Positions 1 to 8,001 of a stretch of DNA of 64,000 bases are shown in pieces. The position numbers were made by a program, and so were the translations under genes. Source of the stretch: an uncultured Chitinophaga sp. (lineage in GTDB: Bacteria; Bacteroidota; Bacteroidia; Chitinophagales; Chitinophagaceae); the NCBI RefSeq assembly GCF_937898475.1, contig NZ_CALEJS010000028.1:62001-126000 (forward strand). The letters run 5' to 3'. The notes under the pieces were generated by a model that worked only from the letters and a program-made list of their open reading frames with translations, had not been told where the DNA came from and did not search any database. How positions within the stretch are numbered: position 1 is the first letter of the stretch; each line of letters opens with the position of its first letter.

Positions 1-405
1 GGAAGGATCTATGCTGGCCTGCAGGGTAATACTGTCTTTATCTTTCAGTTTGTCGAGCTGCTGCAGCAGGGATGTGCTGCTTTTCCAGTTGCTGTTGGCC
101 GCATAAGTATAAACAACATTGCGTAATAATGCAGTATCTGTAACAGGCTGCTGCAGTATATAATGCAGGGCGCTTAACGCTTTTCTGCTGCCATGTTGCT
201 GCAATACAGACTGACCGGGAAACACGCGAAATCTGACCAGGTAAAATCCGGATTTATTGCGATTGGCTGATACTGTGCCACTATCTGTTACAATGCCATA
301 TCGTTGTAATACTGTGTCCGTACCCGGCTGTTGCCGGGCATTGAGCTGCAGGTGAACAAACAGGAACAGCAGCGCCCATAAAGATTTTGCGAGGTTGGCT
401 CTCAT
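1..405 (-). CDS. N-terminal part of a secreted protein (cut by window edge)
   Basis: The ATG is at 405-403 and the frame stays open for 135 codons to the first base of the window, so only the N-terminus is present. It opens with a signal peptide (MRANLAK, then a hydrophobic LWALLFLFVHLQL core ending near NARQQ). The following stretch has a YLVRFRVFP strand and then a helical part rich in Gln and Leu. I do not recognise the family. The layout of a short alpha/beta segment after a signal peptide would fit an inhibitor-like propeptide of a secreted peptidase, but that is only a guess. A possible promoter lies at 435-466. Confidence 0.6.
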   Translation of the reverse strand, partial: MRANLAKSLWALLFLFVHLQLNARQQPGTDTVLQRYGIVTDSGTVSANRNKSGFYLVRFRVFPGQSVLQQHGSRKALSALHYILQQPVTDTALLRNVVYTYAANSNWKSSTSLLQQLDKLKDKDSITLQASIDPS

Positions 406-871
406 GCGGGAAATATGATTAAAATGCGCAATAATAAAGCTACTGCAAATAGGCGGACATCCCAATTTTTTTGTGAAGGGATTAAAAAATGTTTTTTTTA
501 AATTATGCTAATGTTGTAATATTGAAATGACAGATGAATGAACGAATAAGCGCCAAAATCTGAATTGAAAAAACAAGCAACAATCTAAATCTGGACCGTT
601 TTAGCAGCACTAAAGAGCAACATGTCTGAGCTTTATTTCCGGTATTTTCTAATGGAAGAAAGGTGAAAAATGAATGAAAGGTGAAGTAGCAGATTTCACG
701 TTATAACCCTTTTTACGCCAGGCCTATTACTTCCACCGGTTCCTGATGCCCTTGCTGCGCGTGTGTTACATGCGTTGTAGCCATTGTATGACCTATTATA
801 TCCTATTTAAACACAGATATACTATGCACGAGCAAATCAGATCAAGTATCCAAAACCCAAAAATCACATCT
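406..871. other. Gene-free stretch between divergent genes
   Basis: This 466-bp AT-rich stretch separates two divergent genes. In-frame Met codons upstream of 872 (from 746) exist, but they precede a non-secretory sequence and are unlikely starts. Apart from the weak promoter at 435-466, I see no convincing element. Confidence 0.4.
435..466 (-). promoter_or_regulatory. Possible minus-strand promoter
   Basis: Read on the minus strand there is ATTG, 20 nt, then TAgcTTTA, close to the Bacteroidota primary-sigma consensus (TTTG, about 19 nt, TAnnTTTG). It sits about 30 nt upstream of the truncated gene starting at 405. The last base of the -7 box is off consensus. Confidence 0.35.
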
Positions 872-1702
872 ATGATCAGAAAAGTAACCCGTACACTGGC
901 GGCATGCGTCCTGGTTGGCGCCTTGTTTACAGCCTGTCAGAAAGAGAACACCGACACCGGACAGCAGGCAGCCGCAAAGATCCCCCAGGATGTGCTGCAG
1001 CAGATCAGCAACAAAGGTTTCAGCACCGCAGACGTAAGAAAAGTAGAAGGCGGGTATCTTGTAGAAGGAGATATCCTGCTGGATGAAAAAGAGCTGGCAG
1101 CTGCTTCCAGCTCTCCCACCCTGCGCATTGCAGAAGTGGAACAGTACCGCACCAACAACCTGGTAACCCGTCTGCCGCGTACAATCACGGTACGTGTCAC
1201 CGGTCTTACACAGGCGTTCATCAGCGGTACTGATCTGGCCATTCAGCGCTACAATGCACTGAACCTGAGCCTTCGCTTTCAGCGTGTAACCAGCGGCAGT
1301 GCCAACATTACCATCCAGGGGTTTTATGAAGGTCCCAGTGGTGGATTCATCACACTGGGTTCTGCCGGTTTTCCCACTTCGAGCGGTAATCCGTACAGCA
1401 CCATCCGTATGAACACCCATCCGCAGGCCTATGGCAGCAATCCCAATGTAAACTATGTAGGTTCCGTGATACAGCACGAGATAGGCCATTGCATCGGTAT
1501 GCGCCATACCGACTATATGAACCGTGCTTACAGCTGCGGCAGCAGCGGCGCCGGTAACGAAGGATCTGCCGGTGTAGGCGCTGTGCGTATTCCGGGTACG
1601 CCTTCAGGTCCGGACGCAGGTTCCTGGATGCTGGCCTGTTCCAATGGCGGCAACAGAACGTTTAATGCCAACGACATAATAGCGCTCAATTATTTGTATT
1701 AA
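872..1702 (+). CDS. M57-type (HEIGH) zinc metallopeptidase lipoprotein
   Basis: Predicted secreted zinc protease of the dual-action HEIGH metallopeptidase (Peptidase M57) type. I chose ATG 872 because it gives a clean lipoprotein signal (MIRKVTRTLA then LFTAC, lipidated Cys22); the frame is open upstream to 746, but that extension has no signal sequence. The zinc motif HEIGHCIGMRH is at about residues 202-212, giving HExxH plus a third His as in the metzincin-like clan. The C-terminal part has several Cys residues that could form disulfides. The product is 276 aa and probably anchored in the outer membrane. Its 3' end abuts a palindromic repeat at 1704-1800. Confidence 0.82.
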   Translation: MIRKVTRTLAACVLVGALFTACQKENTDTGQQAAAKIPQDVLQQISNKGFSTADVRKVEGGYLVEGDILLDEKELAAASSSPTLRIAEVEQYRTNNLVTRLPRTITVRVTGLTQAFISGTDLAIQRYNALNLSLRFQRVTSGSANITIQGFYEGPSGGFITLGSAGFPTSSGNPYSTIRMNTHPQAYGSNPNVNYVGSVIQHEIGHCIGMRHTDYMNRAYSCGSSGAGNEGSAGVGAVRIPGTPSGPDAGSWMLACSNGGNRTFNANDIIALNYLY

Positions 1703-1703
1703 A

Positions 1704-1800
1704 AGGTTTGAGGTTCGTTGAATGTTATTGGTTTAGTTTCGTGTAATACACTATCAGGAACCTGTAACCTTTAACGAACCTCAACTTCAAACATCAAACT
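1704..1800. repeat. Palindromic repeat, TTTGAGG family, copy 1
   Basis: An inverted repeat lies between two convergent genes. A perfect 10-bp core GAGGTTCGTT (1710-1719) pairs with AACGAACCTC (1773-1782), with further imperfect TTTGA/TCAAA pairing outside. Related elements occur at 17484-17668 and 37973-38107. The stop codon and last residues of the minus-strand methyltransferase lie inside the element. Confidence 0.7.
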
Positions 1801-2690
1801 AACTTACACTCATACACGATAGAGCTGCACCTGTCTGTTTCCTTCAATGCTTTACGGTAGGAGCGGAAGCCACACCAGGCGCCGGCCAGCAGTCGGCTAT
1901 GGCCGGTTTTGTATTTCTCGCTGAGCAGGCTGACATAGAAAGCGTCGAACACCATGGGATGTTTCTTTACGATCTTCAGCTGGTGTTGCTGCAGCAGCTG
2001 CTCCATGGCAGCAGGAGAGAAGTGGTAGAGATGGCGGGGCACATCATAGGCTGCCCAGAAGGGGCCGTAGTGTTCCGCATCGGGGGATGTATAGTTGGGT
2101 ACGGCGATCAGCAGGGCCCCGCCGGGTTTCAGTAAGGTGCGTATCTGCTGCAGGTAGGCGTGCACTTCATGGACATGCTCCAATACATGCCACATGGTGA
2201 TAGCGTCAAAAGAGGCGGCGGGCAGTGAAAAGAGCTGCTCTACCGGTTGGGCATCCACGTTGTATATCTTCTTCGCATTATCACGCGCCTGCTTGTCTGG
2301 TTCAAGTCCGGTGGACTGCCACCCGTTCTGCTGCATGTAATGGAGGAAAGCGCCTGTACCAGCACCAATATCCAGCAGGGCGCCGGTCTTGAGGCCTGTA
2401 GCTGCCCTCACCCAGTTTTGCTTTGAGCGCATGGTGATCTTCCTAACGCTGTGGTATAAACGGTTAATGAGCCCTTTTTTTGTTTCTGTATGGCTGATGT
2501 ATTCCTGTGACTGATAATACCGGCCAATGCGGCTGCTGCCTGGCACATTCTGTGTAAAGCGCCCGGTACAGTGGCCGCAATGCCAGATCTCAAATTCTTC
2601 ACCGGATACTGTATGATCCTTTGCTGTTAGTACTTTTCTTATGTTGGACGAGCCGCATAACGGGCAACTGTTATAGTAGATCAGACGCAT
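1794..2690 (-). CDS. Class I SAM-dependent methyltransferase with N-terminal Cys4 zinc ribbon
   Basis: 298-aa Rossmann-fold methyltransferase. The N-terminus has CPLC (Cys9, Cys12) and HCGHC (Cys38, Cys41), a four-cysteine zinc ribbon that commonly precedes such enzymes in surface-polysaccharide or natural-product loci. SAM motif I is LLDIGAGTGAF (about 106-116), followed by the acidic motif in GLEPD and the post-motif MWHVLEHV. The substrate cannot be told from the sequence. The gene is convergent with the metallopeptidase, and its last codons are formed by a dispersed repeat. Confidence 0.85.
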   Translation of the reverse strand: MRLIYYNSCPLCGSSNIRKVLTAKDHTVSGEEFEIWHCGHCTGRFTQNVPGSSRIGRYYQSQEYISHTETKKGLINRLYHSVRKITMRSKQNWVRAATGLKTGALLDIGAGTGAFLHYMQQNGWQSTGLEPDKQARDNAKKIYNVDAQPVEQLFSLPAASFDAITMWHVLEHVHEVHAYLQQIRTLLKPGGALLIAVPNYTSPDAEHYGPFWAAYDVPRHLYHFSPAAMEQLLQQHQLKIVKKHPMVFDAFYVSLLSEKYKTGHSRLLAGAWCGFRSYRKALKETDRCSSIVYECKLV

Positions 2691-2717
2691 GCAACAAATG
2701 TAATTACGAATTTTTAA

Positions 2718-4262
2718 TTATCTATGCTCTCCCCATACCTTCCTCAGGGTGTCTGCAATTTCCCCGAGTGTGCAAAGATTTTCTACGGCGGTTACCACTA
2801 TTGGCATCAGGTTTTCTGTGGTACCGGCCTGCGTTTCCAGCTGCTGTAAAATAGCCTGTACCTGTTGTGCATCGCGTTTTGCCCGCAGCGCCTGCAGGCG
2901 TTCTGTCTGCACTTTGCGGATGCTGTCGTCTATACGGGAAATCTCCGGTGCGGTGTGTTCTTCCATGGAGAACTTGTTGACGCCTACAATGATCTTTTCC
3001 CCGTTCTCCACCTGTTGCTGGTATTTATAGGCGCTGCGCGCGATCTCGTCCTGAATGAAGCCTTGTTCAATAGCGCTTACGGCTCCGCCCATGGCGTCTA
3101 TCCGGTTGATCAGTTCCCAGGCTTTGGCCTCTACCTCGTTGGTCAGCGCTTCCACGTAGTAGGAGCCTGCCAGTGGATCTACCGTATCCGCAACGCCGCT
3201 TTCATACCCGATGATCTGCTGGGTGCGCAGGGCAATACGGGCCGCATCTTCTGTAGGCAGCGACAAGGCTTCATCAAAGCCATTGGTGTGCAATGATTGC
3301 GTGCCGCCCATGGTGGCGGCCAGCGTTTGAACGGCTACCCTTACAATATTGTTATGCGGTTGCTGTGCGGTGAGGGTGCTGCCCCCTGTTTGCGTATGGA
3401 AACGCAGCATTTGTGCCTTGGCGTCTGTGGCGCCCAATGATTGGGTGATCTGCGCCCACATGCGGCGGGCCGCCCTGAACTTGGCTACTTCCTCAAACAA
3501 ATGGTTATGGGCATTGAAGAAAAAGGAGAGCCGCCGGGCAAATACATTGATATCCAGTCCCTGGTCCAGTGCCGCCTTCAGATAGGCCTTGCCGTTAGCG
3601 AGTGTAAACGCCAGCTCCTGCACCGCATTGGCCCCTGCTTCCCGTATATGGTAGCCGCTGATGGAGATGGTATTCCATTTGGGCACTTCCCGGCTGCAAT
3701 AGGCAAATATATCGGTGATCAGGCGCATGGAGGGCTGTGGAGGATAGATAAAGGTACCGCGGGCGGCGTATTCTTTCAGTATGTCGTTCTGGATGGTGCC
3801 CGACAATTTTTTCAGGTCTGCCCCCTGTTTTTTTGCCAGTGCAATGTACAGGGCCAGTAATATGAATGCGGTAGCGTTGATGGTCATGGAGGTGGAAATG
3901 TCTTCCAGGCGGATGCCTGCAAACAGGCGTTCCATATCTTCCAGCGAATCAATGGCTACGCCTACTTTGCCCACTTCCCCTTCCGCCATGGCATGATCAG
4001 AGTCGTAACCTATCTGGGTGGGCAGGTCAAAAGCTACGCTTAAGCCCATTACGCCCTGTTTTAAAAGATAATGGTAGCGCTGGTTGGATGCTTCTGCGGT
4101 GCTGAATCCTGCATATTGCCGCATGGTCCACAATTTATCACGGTACATAGTGGCATGTATGCCCCGTGTGTAAGGAAACTGGCCTGGCAGCTCAGTCATG
4201 GGTATCGCCTGCGTATATACCGGTTGTATCCGGATGCCTGCATCTGTTACATGTTTTTCCAT
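2718..4262 (-). CDS. Methylmalonyl-CoA mutase family large subunit (catalytic domain only)
   Basis: 514-aa acyl-CoA mutase large-subunit protein with the TIM-barrel substrate-binding domain. Family signatures are TRGIHATMYR, TMRQYAGFSTA, GYDSDHAMAEGEVGKVGVA and SISGYHIREAGA. I prefer ATG 4262 over an upstream in-frame TTG at 4268. The protein ends near residue 514 without the C-terminal cobalamin-binding domain (no DxHxxG), so it must work with a separate B12 subunit encoded elsewhere, as in split isobutyryl-CoA-type mutases. Likely reaction: B12-dependent carbon-skeleton rearrangement of a branched acyl-CoA. The exact substrate is not decided by the sequence. Confidence 0.85.
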   Translation of the reverse strand: MEKHVTDAGIRIQPVYTQAIPMTELPGQFPYTRGIHATMYRDKLWTMRQYAGFSTAEASNQRYHYLLKQGVMGLSVAFDLPTQIGYDSDHAMAEGEVGKVGVAIDSLEDMERLFAGIRLEDISTSMTINATAFILLALYIALAKKQGADLKKLSGTIQNDILKEYAARGTFIYPPQPSMRLITDIFAYCSREVPKWNTISISGYHIREAGANAVQELAFTLANGKAYLKAALDQGLDINVFARRLSFFFNAHNHLFEEVAKFRAARRMWAQITQSLGATDAKAQMLRFHTQTGGSTLTAQQPHNNIVRVAVQTLAATMGGTQSLHTNGFDEALSLPTEDAARIALRTQQIIGYESGVADTVDPLAGSYYVEALTNEVEAKAWELINRIDAMGGAVSAIEQGFIQDEIARSAYKYQQQVENGEKIIVGVNKFSMEEHTAPEISRIDDSIRKVQTERLQALRAKRDAQQVQAILQQLETQAGTTENLMPIVVTAVENLCTLGEIADTLRKVWGEHR

Positions 4263-4349
4263 AAACAATGTTACATAATTTTGGTGTTTTATGTGGGGTT
4301 ATACGAATATGCAGATGAAAACAGATATTTGCTTAACAGCTGATAAGAT

Positions 4350-5285
4350 ATGTTTATTTACGGAATACTATTGGTTACATTAGCATTGGCCTTGCTCAGC
4401 CTGTATTTTATGTTTACAGCTTCCGGTGCACCATTGCGTTATAGCTGGTCCCGCTTGTTGCTGGCCCTGGCTTTGGGTGTATTTATATACCTGTATGGTA
4501 CCTGGGTGTACCTAACGGTGAATGCCAAGTATGCGTTCGGCATTTGTTTGCTGTTATGTTTGCTGAGCGGTTTTTTCCGCAGGAGGAGCAGAACGGCCCG
4601 GGCGCCGCGTCCCTGGAAGCGGGTCCTATCCCTTTTCTGGACAGGCATGCTCGTTTGCCTTTGTATTGGCTATTTCACCGGCACTACCGGTTTAAAACAA
4701 CAGAAGATAGAACTGGCTTTCCCGCTTAAAACAGGCCGCTATTTCGTATTACAGGGCGGTAAGGGGCTGCCTACCAATCTTTTTCATTTCAGCTTGCGCG
4801 GTGCTATTTATGCCATGGATATAGTAAAGCTGAACCAATGGGGTGGCAGGGCCGAAAAAGTGTTCAGCAGCCGGCTGGAAGACTATGAGATCTTCAATGA
4901 TACCATTTACAGTCCTGCCAGCGGCCGTGTGCTGAGGGCGTATAGTGATAATCCTGATAACATTCCACCCAATATGGAAAGGGGGCCGCAGAACACCAAC
5001 CAGGTGCTGCTTGAAACGGACGCCGGTTATATATTCCTGGCGCACATGAAAAAGGGCAGCGTGGTAGTGCATGAAGGGCAATGGGTAGTACAGGGCCAGG
5101 CACTGGGTTGTGTAGGCAATTCAGGCTTCAGCTCTGAGCCACACCTGCATATCCAGGCCCATGCCAAAGGAAAGCCCGGTACGCCCTGGTACATGGGAGA
5201 GCCGTTGTATATTTCGTTCAATGGAAGAAGTTACCTGTTGTATGAGGTGATCAGGCCTAAACGGGTGAATATGGTGGATCGATAA
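4350..5285 (+). CDS. Membrane-anchored M23 (LytM-type) metallopeptidase
   Basis: 311 aa. The N-terminus has about three membrane helices (residues 1-22, 30-52 and 78-100) separated by a basic cytoplasmic segment (FRRRSRTARAPR). The C-terminal LytM domain has a His/Asp ligand pair in HFSLRGAIYAMD, a core FLAHMKKGSV, and the catalytic HLHIQAH. The usual spacing between the first His and Asp is stretched here. Probable role: cell-wall peptide cleavage or an M23-fold regulator in the periplasm. The stop codon (5283-5285) touches the stop of the convergent gene with no gap. Confidence 0.82.
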   Translation: MFIYGILLVTLALALLSLYFMFTASGAPLRYSWSRLLLALALGVFIYLYGTWVYLTVNAKYAFGICLLLCLLSGFFRRRSRTARAPRPWKRVLSLFWTGMLVCLCIGYFTGTTGLKQQKIELAFPLKTGRYFVLQGGKGLPTNLFHFSLRGAIYAMDIVKLNQWGGRAEKVFSSRLEDYEIFNDTIYSPASGRVLRAYSDNPDNIPPNMERGPQNTNQVLLETDAGYIFLAHMKKGSVVVHEGQWVVQGQALGCVGNSGFSSEPHLHIQAHAKGKPGTPWYMGEPLYISFNGRSYLLYEVIRPKRVNMVDR

Positions 5286-5825
5286 CTATTTCATGATCTT
5301 CTTTGCTTCCGCATTCAATATCTGCGCCGCTACTTCTGCCGGCGATTCTTCCGACTGCAGATAAACTTCCAGCAGCTGTTTATTCAGTTCTTTGGCCGGT
5401 GCATCCTGGGGCAGCTGGGAGGCTACCTGGTTAATGATGGTGATGCTTTGCTCCTTGAAGGTTTTAACGGTTTCCCAGGCGGTAGGGGATACATAGATCT
5501 GCTGGGAAATGTTATGATCAAATTCTGCCCGGATGGTGTGCACCATGGCGATCTGCATATCCACCACCGTTAGTTCCGGCTGATAGATCCGGCTCACCAG
5601 GTTTTGCGGGTTGATGCGGTCTACCAGTAATACCAACCTTTCATAGGCTTGTAACTGCAGGGGCAGTACGGCGGCGCTGGGGCCTGTATTGCCGCCTGGC
5701 AGGCCTTCATTCCCGGCGCCGTCCTGTTTGCCCGGTTTTTTGATCAGGTCTTTGATGGTCATATATACCAGCGCGATAGCGCCTATCGTAATAACAATGT
5801 ACAGGAGTGTTTGACTGGAAGGCAT
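5286..5825 (-). CDS. Conserved single-pass membrane protein of unknown function
   Basis: 179 aa with one N-terminal membrane helix (TLLYIVITIGAIALVYMTI) followed by a basic stop-transfer KDLIKKPGK and a largely helical soluble domain. The domain has conserved-looking segments YERLVLLVDRINPQNLVSR and EFDHNISQQIYVS. I recognise the overall look from Bacteroidota genomes but cannot name a function. It is probably monocistronic, because its neighbours are convergent on one side and separated by about 115 bp on the other. Confidence 0.75.
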   Translation of the reverse strand: MPSSQTLLYIVITIGAIALVYMTIKDLIKKPGKQDGAGNEGLPGGNTGPSAAVLPLQLQAYERLVLLVDRINPQNLVSRIYQPELTVVDMQIAMVHTIRAEFDHNISQQIYVSPTAWETVKTFKEQSITIINQVASQLPQDAPAKELNKQLLEVYLQSEESPAEVAAQILNAEAKKIMK

Positions 5826-5942
5826 CTTTGCTCAATAATTTTCACGCAAATATATATGGAATATATTCAATAATTATAACAGATAATTTTCAGCGGGACA
5901 ATTTATCCATGACAATCGCCTGCAGTTGACAGCCAGCCGCTT

Positions 5943-7136
5943 TTATTGCAGTGCTTCCAGGCCTTTCCTCATCCTCTTCATACCTTCTTCCAGCTTTTCC
6001 ATGGAATTGGCGTAAGAGATACGGATACAGTTATCCTGTTGAAAAGCGCTGCCGGTTACCATGGTTACATGGGCTTTGTGAAGGAGGTAGCTGCAGAGAT
6101 CATCGGCATTGTTCACCGTCATGCCATCAGCCGATCTGCCGAAGAATGCGCTGACATCCGGGAACATGTAGAAAGCGCCTTCCGGTTCAATCACCTGAAG
6201 GCCGGGGATATCAGAAAGGGCTTTGTAGATAAAGCTGCGTCTTTTCCTGAATTCGTCTACCATGGCCATGGTAGGGGCCAGCTCTCCGGTAAGTGCGGTA
6301 ATGGCAGCCCGCTGGGTGATGGAGCAGGTAGCGGAGGTGAACTGGCTCTGGATTTTGTCTGCCGCTTTGGCTACTGCTGCAGGAGCCGCCAGGTAGCCCA
6401 GGCGCCAGCCGGTCATGGCAAAGCCTTTGCTCAAACCGTTGATGATGATGGTACGTTCTTTCAGGTCGCCGAATTGGGCAATGCTTTCATGCTTGCCTAC
6501 GTAGTTGATATATTCGTAGATCTCGTCTGCAATAATGTAGATCTCAGGGTGTTTCATGAACACGGCGGCCAGGGCTTCCAGTTCAGCTTTTGAATACACC
6601 GCCCCGGTAGGGTTGCAGGGGCTGGAGAACATGAACAGCCTGGTTTTAGGTGTGATGGCCGCTTCCAGTTGCGCTGGCGTGATCTTGTATTTGTTCCGGA
6701 TGCTGCAGGGCACAAACACGATCTCTCCCTGGCAGAGTTTTACCAGCTCTGAGTAGGTTACCCAGTAGGGGGTGGGGATGATCACTTCATCGCCGGGGTC
6801 TACTATGCTCAGTACTGCGTTGGCAATGCTTTGTTTGGCGCCGGTAGATACGATGATCTGTTCCGGTGTATAATCCAGGTTATTATCTCTTTTCAGCTTG
6901 TGTGTTACCGCCTGTCGCAGATCTGCATAACCGGCTACGGGGGTATAATGCGTATAGCCTTCGTCTATAGCCTTTTTGGCTGCATCTTTAATATGGGCGG
7001 GTGTATCAAAGTCAGGTTCCCCAATGCTCAGATCTACAATATCGATGCCCTGTGCTTTCAGTTCCCGGCTCAGTTTCGCCATTTTGATCGTTTCCGGCTC
7101 GGATATGCGTGATAGTCTTTCTGCGAGTTGTGTCAT
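5943..7136 (-). CDS. Pyridoxal-phosphate aminotransferase, aspartate-type (class I)
   Basis: 397-aa fold-type I aminotransferase of the AspB-like group. ATG 7136 (MTQLAERLSR) is chosen over an in-frame Met at 7163, because the family starts here. Key residues: SSPCNPTGA (Asn175), ADEIY (Asp204 and Tyr207 region), the Schiff-base lysine in NGLSKGFAMTGWRLGY (Lys237), and the C-terminal substrate-binding Arg in NCIRISYA. Predicted reaction: aspartate plus 2-oxoglutarate to oxaloacetate plus glutamate, possibly with prephenate as an alternative acceptor. Confidence 0.92.
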   Translation of the reverse strand: MTQLAERLSRISEPETIKMAKLSRELKAQGIDIVDLSIGEPDFDTPAHIKDAAKKAIDEGYTHYTPVAGYADLRQAVTHKLKRDNNLDYTPEQIIVSTGAKQSIANAVLSIVDPGDEVIIPTPYWVTYSELVKLCQGEIVFVPCSIRNKYKITPAQLEAAITPKTRLFMFSSPCNPTGAVYSKAELEALAAVFMKHPEIYIIADEIYEYINYVGKHESIAQFGDLKERTIIINGLSKGFAMTGWRLGYLAAPAAVAKAADKIQSQFTSATCSITQRAAITALTGELAPTMAMVDEFRKRRSFIYKALSDIPGLQVIEPEGAFYMFPDVSAFFGRSADGMTVNNADDLCSYLLHKAHVTMVTGSAFQQDNCIRISYANSMEKLEEGMKRMRKGLEALQ

Positions 7137-7216
7137 AGAATAAAGAAGGATTGACCTGGGCAAACCTACAGTAAAAAACTGAAAGTGGATAGCACAATGT
7201 ATTTTATTGCCGGATA

Positions 7217-7256
7217 AAACAGATCGGGCTGAACATATGTTCAGCCCGATCTGTTT
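7217..7256 (-). terminator. Perfect 40-bp palindrome, likely intrinsic terminator
   Basis: Every base from 7217 to 7256 pairs about a centre at 7236/7237, giving an 18-20 bp stem. On the minus strand it lies 23 bp past the stop of the DUF4397 lipoprotein gene and is followed by a short U-rich stretch. It therefore fits a terminator for that gene and insulates the aminotransferase downstream. Confidence 0.75.
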
Positions 7257-7279
7257 GTATACTTTTTTAGTTGTGTGGC

Positions 7280-7990
7280 TTAGAAGTAGCTGATCACGTT
7301 GTTCACCGCAGGTGCATTATCGCCTGTTGCGCCTCTCAGGCCGATATAGTAGATCGTGTATACGCCACCTGTCTGGAAGCTCCATTTGGGGCTGGTGGTT
7401 TCAGCCAGTACGGAGTCCTGGCCGGCTACTTTCACGGTCAGCTTGGAGGTACCGAAATTGCCGGGGTTCAGTGCCGTAAAATCGCTTCTGAGCTGGTTGC
7501 CGTCATAATAGTGGCTGCTGTCTATTTTTTTACCGTCGAGGTAGAAGTCTACCGGGCCTGAATTAGGGCTCAGCTGGTAGAAACGTACATTCAGCTTGGA
7601 ACCATCGGCATTGGTAAAGTCGTTCCGCACGGCCCTGAACTGGGGCTGTTCGCCATACATCACTATTGTATAGATCTGCAAAGAATCGAATGTTGCGACA
7701 ATGGAACCTAAAGTGCTGTCTGCACCGCCTTTTTTGAAGATAAATTCCTGGGTGCCCCGGAAAGTATAATAATCGGAATACTGGCCGATCTTGAAGGGTG
7801 CATTGGTGGTGAGCTTCGTACCATTGTTATAGATATCAATGCCGGGGGCATAGGTAGAAGCGTTTAAAAACACATAGTTCACTTTGGGTCTTGAAGGTTC
7901 AGGATTGTCTGATTTCAGACAGGCGCTAAACCCGGTAACAGTTAAAGCAAGGGCGGCTGCTGCCCATAAACGGTACTTTTTAGTCCTCAT
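7280..7990 (-). CDS. DUF4397-type lipoprotein
   Basis: 236-aa secreted lipoprotein (signal peptide with FSAC lipobox near Cys25) containing immunoglobulin-like DUF4397 repeats. Two similar units are visible: VNYVFLNASTYAPGIDIYNN and LNVRFYQLSPNSGPVDFYLD. ATG 7990 is preferred to the in-frame GTG at 7993. Members are common cell-envelope lipoproteins of Bacteroidota with no known biochemical role. It lies 11 bp downstream of the serine hydrolase gene and is likely cotranscribed with it. Confidence 0.8.
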   Translation of the reverse strand: MRTKKYRLWAAAALALTVTGFSACLKSDNPEPSRPKVNYVFLNASTYAPGIDIYNNGTKLTTNAPFKIGQYSDYYTFRGTQEFIFKKGGADSTLGSIVATFDSLQIYTIVMYGEQPQFRAVRNDFTNADGSKLNVRFYQLSPNSGPVDFYLDGKKIDSSHYYDGNQLRSDFTALNPGNFGTSKLTVKVAGQDSVLAETTSPKWSFQTGGVYTIYYIGLRGATGDNAPAVNNVISYF

Positions 7991-8001
7991 CACACGGTTT
8001 T

